Positions 37,607 through 47,370 of a stretch of DNA of 64,000 nt are shown here, in pieces (positions within the stretch are counted from its first letter, which is position 1; each line of letters opens with the position of its first letter). The translations under genes were made by a program, and so were the position numbers. Source of the stretch: Rugamonas sp. A1-17 (GTDB lineage: Bacteria; Pseudomonadota; Gammaproteobacteria; Burkholderiales; Burkholderiaceae_D). Under the pieces are notes generated by a model, which did no database searches, was not told the origin of the DNA, and was given only the letters and a program-made list of their open reading frames with translations. The stretch covers positions 496,001 to 560,000 of the forward strand of contig JAJLPB010000003.1 of the NCBI GenBank assembly GCA_025548565.1. Reading direction: 5' to 3'.

Positions 37607-37924
37607 ATGTCCGTAACCAATCAAAAAATCCGTATCCGCCTGAAGGCTTTCGACTACAAGCTGATCGACCAGTCCGCACTGGAAATCGTTGACACCGCCA
37701 AGCGCACCGGCGCCGTGGTCAAGGGTCCAGTCCCACTGCCAACCCGCATCCAGCGTTTCGACGTTCTGCGTTCGCCACACGTCAACAAGACCTCGCGCGA
37801 CCAGTTCGAAATCCGCACCCACCAGCGCCTGATGGACATCGTCGACCCAACCGACAAGACCGTTGACGCACTGATGAAGCTGGACCTGCCAGCTGGCGTT
37901 GACGTCGAAATCAAACTGCAATAA
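37607..37924 (+). CDS. rpsJ: 30S ribosomal protein S10 (NusE)
   Basis: This 105-residue protein has the S10 core [26 protein letters not shown] and [11 protein letters not shown]-like ([12 protein letters not shown]) segments. It is a 30S head protein and also acts with NusB in antitermination. It follows tuf by 126 bases and is transcribed with the str genes. It is followed not by rplC but by a strong terminator and a 7-kb block of unrelated genes, so it is cut off from the rest of the S10 operon. Confidence 0.98.
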   Translation: MSVTNQKIRIRLKAFDYKLIDQSALEIVDTAKRTGAVVKGPVPLPTRIQRFDVLRSPHVNKTSRDQFEIRTHQRLMDIVDPTDKTVDALMKLDLPAGVDVEIKLQ

Positions 37925-37974
37925 TCGTTTTCAAGCCGGCCGGCGGAGCAGTTCTTCCGCCGCCAGCTGATGAT

Positions 37975-38024
37975 GGGGCCGGGCCTGTTCGCAATCGCGA
38001 GCACGCCCGGCCCCATTGTTTTTT
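37975..38024 (+). terminator. Strong rho-independent terminator after rpsJ
   Basis: GGGGCCGGGC (37975-37984) pairs perfectly with GCCCGGCCCC (38005-38014), followed by ATTG and six T residues. An upstream CGGCGGA/TCCGCCG hairpin adds structure. This should end the str-rpsJ transcript before the receptor gene. Confidence 0.85.
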
Positions 38025-38025
38025 G

Positions 38026-38052
38026 TATGAATATTCATAACGGAATTATTCC
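38026..38052. promoter_or_regulatory. Two adjacent AT-rich palindromes upstream of the third TonB receptor
   Basis: TATGAATATTCATA (38026-38039) and GGAATTATTCC (38042-38052) are perfect inverted repeats three bases apart in an AT-rich part of the 304-base gap between rpsJ and the receptor. No clear -35/-10 pair is recognised; operator sites for an unknown regulator are possible. The remainder of the gap, to 38228, shows no coding signal. Confidence 0.35.
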
Positions 38053-38228
38053 AAAAAACAACAGATCCATACATAAACTAACTAAACTGTAATGTAACGC
38101 TCTGTATCTCTTGTGAGTGCACCAATGATGTGCGAAATTTACGGCAGACGTGAAAAGCTAGGTTCATCTTTACCCAGATGAGCGGTAGCGAACGCGCGGA
38201 TTATCGACACCACATCTGGGAGCAGTTC

Positions 38229-41045
38229 TTGAAAAACACACTTTTCAAAAAAAGTGCGATCGCACTCGCATTGACCGTTGCTTACTCACAGCACGCCTAC
38301 GCTCAGCAAGCCGCTGAAGCCGAACCCAAACTCCAACGCGTTGAAATCACCGGTTCCAGCATCAAGCGCACCACGCTCGAAGCCGCCGCATCGGTGCAGA
38401 TCATGAGCCGTGATGACATCGAACGCACCGGCGAGCACACCGTGCTGGGCCTGTTGCGTTCCGCGTCCTCCACCGACACCAGCATCGACTCGGCAACGAG
38501 CAGCTCGGGCAGCTTCGCTACCGGTTCGTCCGGCGTCAGCATGCGCGGTCTGGGCAAGGTATCGACGCTGATCCTGGTCAACGGCCGCCGCATCGCCCAG
38601 TACGGCTTGGCTGACGGCGCCCAGCAAAACTTCACCAACCTGGACGCGATCGCCACCGAAGCCGTCGAACGCATCGAGATCCTGAAGGATGGCGCGTCCG
38701 CAATCTACGGTTCCGACGCGGTCGCCGGCGTGATCAACATCATCCTGCGCAAAGACTACGAAGGCGGCAAGGTCACGGTCAACTACGATACCGCCGACGG
38801 CTTCCAGGACAAACGTAACCGCAGCGCTTCGGCGATCTACGGCTATGGCGACATCGATAAGCAAGGCTTCAACACCTACCTGACGTTCGAAGGTTACAAG
38901 AGCGACGGCTTCACCCTCGGTGAGCTGCGCAACAAGGTTCCCGCCTGGCACCGTCAGACCCCCGGCCGCTCGACCTGGGATGCCAAGAGCACCTACTCGC
39001 CGACCGGTAACTACTTCTTCAACAGCGCCAAGATCGTCGCCGCGCCTGGCTGCCCGGCCGACCAGATCGACCCGGCCGACAAGCTGTGCAAATGGGATGC
39101 GCTGCCGTATTCCGGCCTGGCCACCAACGCCAAGCGCTACGCCGCGGTCAGCAACACCCATTTCAAGATCGGCGCCAACATCGAGGCCAACTTCGAAATC
39201 ACCAACGCCGGCGCCAGCAACGACTACATCGTTGCGCCGCTGAGCGTCAACAACGGCGGAACGACCACTGCGTCCAACATCTGGTACAACGCGATCGATG
39301 GCAAGATGGTCGGCCCATACTTCTATCCGAAACTGCCAGTCGGTAACAACGGCAATATCAACTCGCAGCCGATCGAACTGCGTGCGCGCCTGATGGACAC
39401 CGGCGACGGCTTCAACTTCAACCGCACCGAGTCCGACCAGACCCGCGCCATGCTGGCACTGAACGGCACCATCGGCGAATTCGACTGGAAATCGGCGGCC
39501 GGTTACATGACCTCGTCGGCCACCAAGGCCACCCGTGCGGTCAGCATGGTTGGCTACACCAACGCGATCGTCAACAACACCTACAAGTTCGGCCAGAAGA
39601 ACGATCCAGCGTTGCTGGAATCGATGTTCCCTGTTCGTACCACCAAAGGCAAATCGAAGATTTCGTTCTTCGACGCCACCGTGTCCGGTGCGGTCGCCCA
39701 GCTGCCGGCTGGTCCGCTGAGCGTCGCCGTTGGTACCGACCTGCGTCGCGAGTCGTATGAGATGGCGAGCTCGGACAACGTCCTGCACGGCGATGTGGTT
39801 GGCGTCTTCGGCCTGCAGGTCAAGGACACCGTCAGCCACTACGCGGTCTTCACCGAAGCGACCATTCCGGTCGTCAAGCGGCTGGAAATGAGCGCCGCGC
39901 TGCGCGCCGACAAGACCAGCGGCTCGGAAGCGCACGTCTCGCCTAAGGTCGGCCTGAAGTTCAACGCGACCGAAACCCTGCTGCTGCGCGGTACGGCCTC
40001 GGGTGGCTTCCGCGCACCGAACATCGTCGAATCCGGTAACGGCCTGGGCCGTAGCTCGGTCGCGACCAACGTCAACGACCTGCGCCGTTGCCCGATCGCC
40101 ACCACGCTGAACAATCTGATCCAGAATGCGCCGGGCGCGACCACCTCCGACAAGGCGAGCGCCAACACCTTCCTGAATAACGACTGCAAGGCCCCGCTGC
40201 CGAGCTTCGTGAAGTCGAATCCCGACCTGAAGCCTGAAACCTCGCGTTCGTACACGCTGGGCATGGTGTTCGAGCCGGTCAAGAACTGGACCCTGGCACT
40301 CGATTACTACAACATCGAGCGCAAGGACGAAATCGGCACCCGTGCCGTTGGCGACGTGCTGAAAGGCGAAGCTTCGCTGCCAGCCGGCCAGCTGCTGCGC
40401 GTGGATAACACCGCTGCCGACAACGAGTTCCTGGCCCTGGTCAAGAAGTACGTGCCGGGCAACACCACCAACTTCCAGGGCATCGGCAAGCTGGGCCTGG
40501 TCTACAACCCGTACGTCAACAGTGGCAAGACCAAGGCATCGGGCTTCGACTTCGACATGTCCGGTAAAGTGAAGATCCCGAACGTGGGCGATCTGCGTCT
40601 GAAGCTGGACGGCACCTACGCGCTGAGCTACAAGTCCTTCGTGGTGGCCGACAACGCCTACGGCATGAATGCGGCGGGCAACTACGACATCGGCGCGCGT
40701 CTGCGCACCAAGCTGCGTGCTTCGATGAAAGTGGGGCAGTTCGACCATGGCGCAACGCTGAATTACACCGGCGGCTACAGCCTGAACAGCGACGATACGC
40801 CGGACTACTGCGCCGCCAACAAGGTGGCGCCGGAGAACATGGCTGCTTGCAGCCGCGTGCGTAGCGTCACCACGGTGGACTACAACCTGGCGTACACCGG
40901 CATCAAGAACGTGAAGCTGAGCCTGTTCATCAACAACCTGCTGAACCAGGATTCGCCAATCAACTATCGCGACGGCTACGCTGTTGCGGGCAACGCGCTG
41001 CCGTTGTTCCGCACCTTCGGCGCCAGCGCTTCCTACACGTTCTGA
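38229..41045 (+). CDS. TonB-dependent outer-membrane receptor inserted between rpsJ and rplC
   Basis: The 938-residue receptor has a signal peptide (KNTLFKKSAIALALTVAYSQ, cleavage near AYAQ). A plug follows with MRGLGKVSTLILVNGRRIAQ and DGASAIYGSDAVAGVINIIL, and the barrel ends with aromatic ASYTF. The TTG at 38229 is chosen as start because GGGAG sits six bases before it and the signal peptide begins there; an ATG 51 bases upstream has no binding site and adds a hydrophilic leader. The substrate is unknown; the plug class includes vitamin B12 and peptide receptors. It is flanked by terminators on both sides, so it is an independent unit. Confidence 0.88.
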   Translation: MKNTLFKKSAIALALTVAYSQHAYAQQAAEAEPKLQRVEITGSSIKRTTLEAAASVQIMSRDDIERTGEHTVLGLLRSASSTDTSIDSATSSSGSFATGSSGVSMRGLGKVSTLILVNGRRIAQYGLADGAQQNFTNLDAIATEAVERIEILKDGASAIYGSDAVAGVINIILRKDYEGGKVTVNYDTADGFQDKRNRSASAIYGYGDIDKQGFNTYLTFEGYKSDGFTLGELRNKVPAWHRQTPGRSTWDAKSTYSPTGNYFFNSAKIVAAPGCPADQIDPADKLCKWDALPYSGLATNAKRYAAVSNTHFKIGANIEANFEITNAGASNDYIVAPLSVNNGGTTTASNIWYNAIDGKMVGPYFYPKLPVGNNGNINSQPIELRARLMDTGDGFNFNRTESDQTRAMLALNGTIGEFDWKSAAGYMTSSATKATRAVSMVGYTNAIVNNTYKFGQKNDPALLESMFPVRTTKGKSKISFFDATVSGAVAQLPAGPLSVAVGTDLRRESYEMASSDNVLHGDVVGVFGLQVKDTVSHYAVFTEATIPVVKRLEMSAALRADKTSGSEAHVSPKVGLKFNATETLLLRGTASGGFRAPNIVESGNGLGRSSVATNVNDLRRCPIATTLNNLIQNAPGATTSDKASANTFLNNDCKAPLPSFVKSNPDLKPETSRSYTLGMVFEPVKNWTLALDYYNIERKDEIGTRAVGDVLKGEASLPAGQLLRVDNTAADNEFLALVKKYVPGNTTNFQGIGKLGLVYNPYVNSGKTKASGFDFDMSGKVKIPNVGDLRLKLDGTYALSYKSFVVADNAYGMNAAGNYDIGARLRTKLRASMKVGQFDHGATLNYTGGYSLNSDDTPDYCAANKVAPENMAACSRVRSVTTVDYNLAYTGIKNVKLSLFINNLLNQDSPINYRDGYAVAGNALPLFRTFGASASYTF

Positions 41046-41065
41046 TCGCTTAGAACCGCAGGCTG

Positions 41066-41099
41066 AAAAAACCAGGCACCCCGTGCCTGGTTTTTTTTT
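41066..41099 (+). terminator. Rho-independent terminator after the TonB receptor
   Basis: CCAGGCAC (41072-41079) and GTGCCTGG (41083-41090) form a perfect stem with a CCC loop, preceded by an A run and followed by nine T residues. It separates the receptor from creB. Confidence 0.92.
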
Positions 41100-41168
41100 C
41101 GTCCGGCGTCCGCTGGACTTCCCTCGGCGGCGGCGTTACAGTCTGCCGTATGACCTTCCCGACACCTT

Positions 41169-41855
41169 ATGACCAAGACCATCCTCATCGTCGAGGATGA
41201 GCCGGCGATCGCCGACAGCATCGGCTACGCCCTGCGCACCGACGGCTTCGCGCCGCTGCACGTGACGCTGGGCGAGCAGGCGCTGGCCGCGATGCGCGTC
41301 GCGCCGGCGCCGTCGCTGGTGGTGCTGGACGTCGGGCTGCCGGACATCAGCGGGCTGGAGGTGTGCCGCCTGCTGCGCCAGTTCAGCGACGTGCCCATCC
41401 TGTTCCTCACCGCCCGCAGCGACGAGATCGACCGCGTGGTCGGGCTGGAGATCGGCGCCGACGACTACGTGACCAAGCCGTTCTCGCCGCGCGAACTGGT
41501 GGCGCGCATCCGCGTCATCCTGCGCCGTCTGGAGCCGCGCGGCGTACCGCCGGCGCCGGCCGCCATGCCGCGCCGCTTCGAGCTGCGCGCGGCCGAGGCG
41601 CGCATCCTGTTCCACGGCCGTCCGCTGGACCTGACCCGCTACGAATACCTGCTGCTCAAGGCGCTGCTCGACCATCCCGCCCACGTGCTGTCGCGCGCCC
41701 AGCTGATGGACCGCGTCTGGAGCGACGCCCCCGACACGCTGGAGCGCACCGTCGACGCCCACGTCAAGTCGTTGCGCGCCAAGCTGCGCCTGATCGACGC
41801 CGGCGCCGATCCCATCCTGACCCATCGCGGCATGGGCTACAGTCTGGCCGCATGA
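41169..41855 (+). CDS. creB: Two-component response regulator CreB
   Basis: This 228-residue OmpR/PhoB-class regulator has a receiver domain (acidic E9/D10, phospho-acceptor D54, TAR and K in VTKPFSPREL) and a C-terminal winged helix (LTRYEYLLLKALLDHP). Identity as CreB rests on its place directly before a CreC-like kinase and CreD. In E. coli CreBC responds to carbon source and beta-lactam stress and activates creD. The stop overlaps the creC start (ATGA). Confidence 0.85.
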   Translation: MTKTILIVEDEPAIADSIGYALRTDGFAPLHVTLGEQALAAMRVAPAPSLVVLDVGLPDISGLEVCRLLRQFSDVPILFLTARSDEIDRVVGLEIGADDYVTKPFSPRELVARIRVILRRLEPRGVPPAPAAMPRRFELRAAEARILFHGRPLDLTRYEYLLLKALLDHPAHVLSRAQLMDRVWSDAPDTLERTVDAHVKSLRAKLRLIDAGADPILTHRGMGYSLAA

Positions 41856-43288
41856 AGATCGGCCTGCGCATCCTGCTCGGTTATTTTCTGATCGTCGGGC
41901 TGGCTGCGTGGTTCCTGCTGAACGTGTTCGTCGCCGAGGTCAAGCCGGGCGTGCGCTCGACGCTGGAGGACACGCTGGTCGACACCGCCGAGCTGCTGGC
42001 CGGCGTGGTGGCCGACGGCATGCGCGCCGGCGTGCCGCGGCCGGCGGCGCGGCTGGAGGCCATGCAGGACTACGCCCGCCGCCATATCGACGTCATCATC
42101 AACGGCGTGCACAAGCGCCGCCTCGACTACCGGATCTACATCACCGACGCGCGCGGCGTGGTGGTCTACGATTCCGAGGGCCGCGACACCGGCAAGGATT
42201 ATTCGCGCTGGAACGATGTCTACCTGACGCTGCGCGGCCGCTACGGCGCCCGCAGCACCCGCACGGAGGAGGGCGACGACCGCAGCACCGTGCTGTACGT
42301 GGCGGCCGCGATCCGCGACGGCGAGCGCATCGCCGGCGTGCTGACGGTGGCCAAGCCGTTGTCGAGCGTGCAGGCCTTTGTCGACCGCAGCCAGCGCAAG
42401 ATCATGCAGCGCGGCGCCGTCCTGCTGGCGGTGTCGCTGCTGATCGGGCTGGCGTTCGCGTGGTGGCTGGCGCGCGCGCTGCGCCAGCTGATGCACTATG
42501 TCTCCGAGGTCGAGGCCGGCCGCAAGGCGGTGCTGCCGCCGATGGGCGACAACGAGATCGGTACGCTGGGCCGGGCGCTGCACGCGATGCGCACGCGGCT
42601 CGAGGGCAAGGAATACGCCGAGCAGCTGATGCATACGCTGGCGCACGAACTGAAGAGCCCGATCGCGGCCATCCAGGGCTCGGCCGAATTGCTGTCGGAG
42701 GACATGCCGCCGCGGGACTTCCGCCGCTTCCTCGACAACATCCTGGGCCAGAACGCGCGCCAGAAGCAGCTGATCGACAAGCTGCTGGCGCTGGTGCGGG
42801 TCGAGCAGCAGCAGGGGCTGGAGGCGGCCGAGGTGGTCGACGCGGCGGCGCTGTTGCGGCTGGTGGCGGCCGACGCCGCCAGCCGCCTGCGGCAGCGCGG
42901 GCTGGACCTGCGTCTGACGCTGCCCGAGCCGGCGCCGGCGCTGCGTGCCGACGCGCTGCTGCTGCGCCAGGCGATCGGCAACCTGCTCGACAACGCCATC
43001 GATTTCGCGCCGCCCGGCAGCGCGATCGGCCTGTCGCTGGCGGTGGACGCGGGCGCGGTGTGCATCGCCGTCAGCGACGCCGGGCCGGGCATTCCGCACT
43101 ATGCGGCGGCGCGCCTGTTCGAGCGCTTCTACTCGCTGCCGCGTCCGGACGGCGCCAAGAGCACCGGGCTGGGCCTGCCTTTCGTGCGCGAGGTGGCGGC
43201 GCTGCACGGCGGCACGGTCAGCGTCGCCAACGGCGGGCAGGGCGGCTGCCGCGCCGAACTGCGCCTGCCGCTGCCGCTGACGCTCTAG
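41852..43288 (+). CDS. creC: Two-component sensor kinase CreC
   Basis: The 478-residue kinase has an N-terminal helix (residues 7-27), a periplasmic sensor region, a second helix (about 190-210) and HAMP. The phospho-acceptor His265 lies in LAHELKSPIAAIQG, and the ATPase domain has NLLDNAIDF, DAGPGIP and STGLGLPFV. Start ATG at 41852 overlaps creB. The downstream creD confirms the assignment. It senses an envelope or metabolic signal that remains undefined in most bacteria. Confidence 0.88.
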   Translation: MKIGLRILLGYFLIVGLAAWFLLNVFVAEVKPGVRSTLEDTLVDTAELLAGVVADGMRAGVPRPAARLEAMQDYARRHIDVIINGVHKRRLDYRIYITDARGVVVYDSEGRDTGKDYSRWNDVYLTLRGRYGARSTRTEEGDDRSTVLYVAAAIRDGERIAGVLTVAKPLSSVQAFVDRSQRKIMQRGAVLLAVSLLIGLAFAWWLARALRQLMHYVSEVEAGRKAVLPPMGDNEIGTLGRALHAMRTRLEGKEYAEQLMHTLAHELKSPIAAIQGSAELLSEDMPPRDFRRFLDNILGQNARQKQLIDKLLALVRVEQQQGLEAAEVVDAAALLRLVAADAASRLRQRGLDLRLTLPEPAPALRADALLLRQAIGNLLDNAIDFAPPGSAIGLSLAVDAGAVCIAVSDAGPGIPHYAAARLFERFYSLPRPDGAKSTGLGLPFVREVAALHGGTVSVANGGQGGCRAELRLPLPLTL

Positions 43289-43361
43289 CACTTCACACAG
43301 AACGCATCGTCAGCGCACACGGCCTTTCTACACTGGTGGCATTTCAACCACGGGAAGTGCC

Positions 43362-44720
43362 ATGCAAAAGAAACTCTTATTTAAACTCCTGGCGATCGGT
43401 GGGCTGACCGTCGTGCTCGGCATCGCGCTGATGCTGATCCAGTCCACCATCGACGAGCGCCTGCGCTTTCACGACCAGGCGGTGCAGAGCGTGGCCAACG
43501 ATTCGGTGCGCGAGCAGGTGGTGGTCGGGCCGGTATTGGTGATCCCCTACAGCGAGGAGATCGAGGCCGGCGACGACGCCGATCCCAAGGCCCGCCGACC
43601 GACGCGCACCGTCAGCCACCGCAAGCTGGTGTATCCGAACGATCTGCAGCTCGACGGCGCCATCAACACCGAGCGCCGCTACCGGGGCATCCATCAGGTG
43701 CTGGTGTACAGCGGCCTGCACCGCTTCGCCGGTGACTTCACGCTGCCGCCGTTAAGTGAGCTGCGCCGCGACAGCGCGGCCTCGCGCCTGACCGTGGGCC
43801 GGCCCTACGTGGCGTTGGGCGTGTCGGACGTGCGCGGCATCCGCGACATTCCGCGCCTGAACTGGGGCGGGCGCGAACTGGAGTTCGAGCAGGGCGCGGC
43901 CTTGCCGGGCTATCCGGCCGGCATGCACGCGCAGCTGGCCGCCGCCGACCTGAAGGAGGGCGCCCGGGTGGCGTTCAGCTTCACGCTGGGCCTGGCCGGC
44001 ATCGAGCACCAGTATTTCGTGCCGGTCGGGAAGAACAACCGCTACGCCATCAAGTCCAACTGGCCGCACCCGCAGTTCGGCGGCGACTTCCTGCCGGAGA
44101 CGCGCACGGTCGGCGCCGGCGGCTTCAGCGCGATGTGGCGCATCTCCTCCATGGCCAGCCGCGCGCAGCAGCAACTGAGCGCGCTGGCGGACGGCGAGAG
44201 CGGCAAGGCGCTGGACGTGTTCGACATCGGCTTCATCGAGCCGGTCAATATCTACTCGCAGGCCAGCCGCGCCACCAAGTACGGCCTGCTGTTCGTGACG
44301 CTGACCTTTGCCGCCTTCTTCGTGTTCGAGGTGGTCAAGCGGCTGGCGATCCACCCGATCCAGTATTTGCTCGTGGGGCTGGCGCTGGCGCTGTTCTTTC
44401 TGTTGCTGGTGGGGCTGTCCGAACACCTGCCCTTCGTGCTGGCGTATGTGATCGCCGGCGCCGCCTGCATCGTGCTGATCTCCTACTACCTGGGCCACGC
44501 GCTGCACAGCCGCTGGCGCGGCATGGGCTTCGGCGCCGGCCTGGCGCTGCTGTACGCGGCGCTGTACGGCCTGCTCATCTCGGAGAACAACGCGCTGGTG
44601 CTGGGCAGCCTGCTGTTGTTCGCTGTGCTGGCCGCGCTGATGGTGGCCACCCGCAAGGTCGACTGGTATGAAATCGGCAAGAATGACGCCGAAGAAACGC
44701 CGTCCGCCTACCGCCTGTAA
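43362..44720 (+). CDS. creD: Inner-membrane protein CreD
   Basis: This 452-residue protein starts with a basic tail and membrane helix (LFKLLAIGGLTVVLGIALML), continues with a large periplasmic region, and ends with a cluster of about five helices from residue 300 onward (VTLTFAAFFVFEVVKRLAIH onwards). These are the features of CreD, the main target of CreBC, linked to envelope integrity and beta-lactam tolerance. I see only one TTCAC half-site in the creC-creD spacer, not the doubled E. coli cre tag. It is 73 bases after creC. Confidence 0.92.
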   Translation: MQKKLLFKLLAIGGLTVVLGIALMLIQSTIDERLRFHDQAVQSVANDSVREQVVVGPVLVIPYSEEIEAGDDADPKARRPTRTVSHRKLVYPNDLQLDGAINTERRYRGIHQVLVYSGLHRFAGDFTLPPLSELRRDSAASRLTVGRPYVALGVSDVRGIRDIPRLNWGGRELEFEQGAALPGYPAGMHAQLAAADLKEGARVAFSFTLGLAGIEHQYFVPVGKNNRYAIKSNWPHPQFGGDFLPETRTVGAGGFSAMWRISSMASRAQQQLSALADGESGKALDVFDIGFIEPVNIYSQASRATKYGLLFVTLTFAAFFVFEVVKRLAIHPIQYLLVGLALALFFLLLVGLSEHLPFVLAYVIAGAACIVLISYYLGHALHSRWRGMGFGAGLALLYAALYGLLISENNALVLGSLLLFAVLAALMVATRKVDWYEIGKNDAEETPSAYRL

Positions 44721-44769
44721 GCGTGGCCGCAAGCCGCATGGGGCCGGCGTTTGGCCGCCATGCGGCGGC

Positions 44770-44788
44770 CGGCGGCATAATGCCGCCG
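44770..44788 (+). terminator. GC-rich hairpin after creD
   Basis: CGGCGGCA (44770-44777) pairs with TGCCGCCG (44781-44788) around TAA, followed by AAACC rather than a T run. It is 50 bases past creD and 28 bases before the rplC promoter candidate. Any terminator activity would be partial or rho-aided. Confidence 0.4.
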
Positions 44789-44815
44789 AAACCCGACATA
44801 CCTCGTATTAAGTTG

Positions 44816-44844
44816 TTGCGTCAAGGGTCTTTTCACGCTACACT
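44816..44844 (+). promoter_or_regulatory. Candidate promoter for the rplC-rpsQ operon
   Basis: TTGCGT (44816-44821) and TACACT (44839-44844) are 17 bases apart; the -35 is weak (three of six) and the -10 moderate. Transcription would leave a leader of about 90 bases before rplC, where L4-type autoregulation could act. Some promoter is needed because rpsJ and its promoter are 7 kb away behind two terminators. Confidence 0.5.
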
Positions 44845-44941
44845 AGCCGGCTTCGGTATGGATTCGCCTTTTTATTGGTCCGTACTAATTTTAGTAGTTC
44901 AACATATCCCCGCCCAATCGTAGGTGGGAATTGGAGAAAAA

Positions 44942-45598
44942 ATGAGCCTTGGCCTTCTCGGTCGCAAGGTTGGTATGATGCGCATCTTCACCGATGACGG
45001 GGATTCGATCCCAGTCACCGTGTTGGACGTATCGAACAACCGTGTTGCGCAAATCAAAACTCCTGAAACCGATGGTTACACCGCGGTTCAGGTCGCATTC
45101 GGTCAACGTCGCGCTTCCCGCGTAACGAAGGCTGTTGCTGGTCACCACGCTAAAGCCGGTGTCGAAGCTGGTACTCTGCTGAAAGAGTTCCGCGTTGACG
45201 CAGCCAAAGCTGCTGAACTGAAAGCTGGCGACGTAGTTGCCGCTTCCCTGTTCGAAGTCGGTCAGAAGATCGACGTTCAAGGCGTCACGATCGGTAAAGG
45301 CTACGCCGGTACCATCAAGCGTCACCACTTTGCTTCGGGCCGTGCTACCCACGGTAACTCCCGTTCGCACAATGTTCCAGGTTCCATCGGTATGGCGCAA
45401 GATCCAGGCCGCGTGTTCCCAGGTAAGCGCATGACCGGTCACCTCGGTGACGTCACCCGCACTGTGCAGAACCTCGAAATCGCCCGTATCGATGCCGACC
45501 GTCAGCTGCTGCTGGTCAAAGGCGCGATCCCAGGCGCGAAAAACGGCCAGGTTGTGGTGTCGCCTGCTGTCAAAGTTAAAGCAAAGAAGGGAGCTTAA
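44942..45598 (+). CDS. rplC: 50S ribosomal protein L3
   Basis: The 218-residue protein begins [20 protein letters not shown] and has the L3 loop [22 protein letters not shown] that reaches toward the peptidyl-transferase centre. The Gln in GMAQDPG is the usual methylation site. GGAG precedes the ATG. It is the first gene of the S10-operon remainder and lies 221 bases after creD rather than directly after rpsJ. Confidence 0.98.
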   Translation: MSLGLLGRKVGMMRIFTDDGDSIPVTVLDVSNNRVAQIKTPETDGYTAVQVAFGQRRASRVTKAVAGHHAKAGVEAGTLLKEFRVDAAKAAELKAGDVVAASLFEVGQKIDVQGVTIGKGYAGTIKRHHFASGRATHGNSRSHNVPGSIGMAQDPGRVFPGKRMTGHLGDVTRTVQNLEIARIDADRQLLLVKGAIPGAKNGQVVVSPAVKVKAKKGA

Positions 45599-45601
45599 AC
45601 G

Positions 45602-46222
45602 ATGGAACTCAAGCTCTTGAACGCTCAAGGTCAAGCCGCCTCTAACGTCGCCGCCGCCGATACCATTTTCGGCCGTGACTACAACGAAGCCCTGATCCAC
45701 CAAGTCGTCGTTGCTTACCAAGCCAATGCTCGCAGCGGCAACCGTAAACAAAAAGACCGTGAAGAAGTCCACCACACGACCAAGAAGCCATGGCGCCAAA
45801 AAGGCACCGGCCGCGCTCGTGCTGGTATGTCGTCGTCGCCACTGTGGCGCGGCGGTGGTCGCATCTTCCCGAACTCGCCTGACGAGAACTTCACCCACAA
45901 AGTGAACAAGAAGATGTATCGCGCAGGTATCTGCTCGATCCTGTCCCAGCTGGCCCGCGAAGACCGTCTGACGGTTATCGAAGACCTGACGATCGAAGCG
46001 CCAAAGACCAAGCTGCTGTCGCAAAAGCTGACCGGCATGGGCTTTGACTCGGTTCTGATCATCACCGACGTCGCCAACGAAAACCTGGAACTGGCATCGC
46101 GTAACCTGCCTAACGTACTGGTTGTTGAACCGCGTCACGCAGATCCAATGTCCCTGGTGTTCTACAAGAAGATCCTGGTCACGAAAGCTGCACTGGCCAA
46201 GATTGAGGAGATGCTGGCATGA
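45602..46222 (+). CDS. rplD: 50S ribosomal protein L4
   Basis: This 206-residue protein shows the L4 tunnel-lining loop [26 protein letters not shown]. In E. coli free L4 represses the S10 operon in its own leader; since the leader here starts near 44850 after the split, that control would not include rpsJ. The stop overlaps the rplW start by four bases. Confidence 0.98.
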   Translation: MELKLLNAQGQAASNVAAADTIFGRDYNEALIHQVVVAYQANARSGNRKQKDREEVHHTTKKPWRQKGTGRARAGMSSSPLWRGGGRIFPNSPDENFTHKVNKKMYRAGICSILSQLAREDRLTVIEDLTIEAPKTKLLSQKLTGMGFDSVLIITDVANENLELASRNLPNVLVVEPRHADPMSLVFYKKILVTKAALAKIEEMLA

Positions 46223-46533
46223 GCGCATTGAAATTTAGCGAAGAGCGCCTGATGAAGGTGCTGCTGGCTCCGGTCATTTCCGAGAAGGCCACCATGGTCG
46301 CGGAAAAGAACGAACAGATCGTGTTCCGTGTAACCACCGACGCGACCAAGCCAGAAATCAAAGCCGCTGTTGAACTGCTGTTCAAAGTGGAAGTGGAATC
46401 GGTGCAGACCGTTAACCGCGAAGGTAAGCAGAAGCGTTCCGGTGCCCACACCGGCCGCCGCAACCATACCAAGCGTGCTTTCGTGTGCCTGAAACCTGGC
46501 CAGGAAATCAATTTCTCCGAGGAGGCTAAATAA
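46219..46533 (+). CDS. rplW: 50S ribosomal protein L23
   Basis: The 104-residue protein carries [13 protein letters not shown] and the 23S rRNA-binding [16 protein letters not shown] segment. L23 lies at the tunnel exit and docks trigger factor and SRP. It overlaps rplD by ATGA and rplB by one base (TAATG). Confidence 0.97.
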   Translation: MSALKFSEERLMKVLLAPVISEKATMVAEKNEQIVFRVTTDATKPEIKAAVELLFKVEVESVQTVNREGKQKRSGAHTGRRNHTKRAFVCLKPGQEINFSEEAK

Positions 46534-47360
46534 TGGCACTCGTTAAGATGAAGCCAACCTCCCCAGGCCGTCGCGGCATGGTGAAAGTTGTGAACCCGGA
46601 CCTGTACAAAGGCCGTCCGTTCGCAGCCCTGGTTGAGAAAAAATCGAAAACTGCTGGCCGTAACAACAACGGCCACATCACCACCCGCCACATCGGCGGT
46701 GGTCACAAGCAGCACTATCGCCTGATCGACTTCAAGCGTCAGAAGGATGGCATTCCAGCGAAAGTGGAACGTATCGAATACGATCCAAACCGCACCGCGA
46801 ATATCGCCCTGCTGTGCTACGCCGACGGCGAACGCCAGTACATCATCGCCACCAAAGGCATGAGCGTTGGCGACACCGTGATGAACGGTTCGGAAGCGCC
46901 GATCAAGTCGGGCAACTGCCTGCCGATCCGCAACATCCCGGTCGGTACCGTCATGCACTGCGTCGAAATGCTGCCAGGTAAGGGTGCCCAGATGGCCCGT
47001 ACCGCCGGCGCCGGCGTGGTCCTGATGGCCCGCGAAGGCACCTACGCTCAAGTGCGTCTGCGCTCGGGCGAAGTGCGTCGCGTGCACATCGAGTGCCGTG
47101 CAACCGTGGGCGAAGTCGGCAATGCCGAACACAGCCTGCGTAAAATCGGTAAGGCCGGTGCGATGCGCTGGCGCGGTGTTCGTCCTACCGTTCGCGGTGT
47201 GGTCATGAACCCGGTCGATCACCCGCACGGTGGTGGTGAAGGTAAAACTGCAGCTGGTCGTCATCCAGTGTCGCCTTGGGGCCAACAGACTAAGGGTAAG
47301 AAGACCCGCAGCAACAAGCGTACTTCTTCCATGATCGTCTCGCGCCGCGGCAAGAAATAA
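46533..47360 (+). CDS. rplB: 50S ribosomal protein L2
   Basis: This 275-residue protein has [22 protein letters not shown] near the N-terminus and the conserved [21 protein letters not shown] segment, whose His is important for peptidyl transfer and subunit association. The length matches the family. Confidence 0.98.
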   Translation: MALVKMKPTSPGRRGMVKVVNPDLYKGRPFAALVEKKSKTAGRNNNGHITTRHIGGGHKQHYRLIDFKRQKDGIPAKVERIEYDPNRTANIALLCYADGERQYIIATKGMSVGDTVMNGSEAPIKSGNCLPIRNIPVGTVMHCVEMLPGKGAQMARTAGAGVVLMAREGTYAQVRLRSGEVRRVHIECRATVGEVGNAEHSLRKIGKAGAMRWRGVRPTVRGVVMNPVDHPHGGGEGKTAAGRHPVSPWGQQTKGKKTRSNKRTSSMIVSRRGKK

Positions 47361-47370
47361 GGGGTAGCAC

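Noticed and set aside
43289-43361. E. coli-type cre tag before creD
   Set aside because: Only a single TTCAC is present; the second half-site at six-base spacing is missing, so the motif is not supported.
37925-44941. The inserted block as a mobile element or genomic island
   Set aside because: No integrase, transposase, tRNA, direct repeats or terminal inverted repeats were seen at its ends, and GC content and codon use look like the surrounding chromosome.
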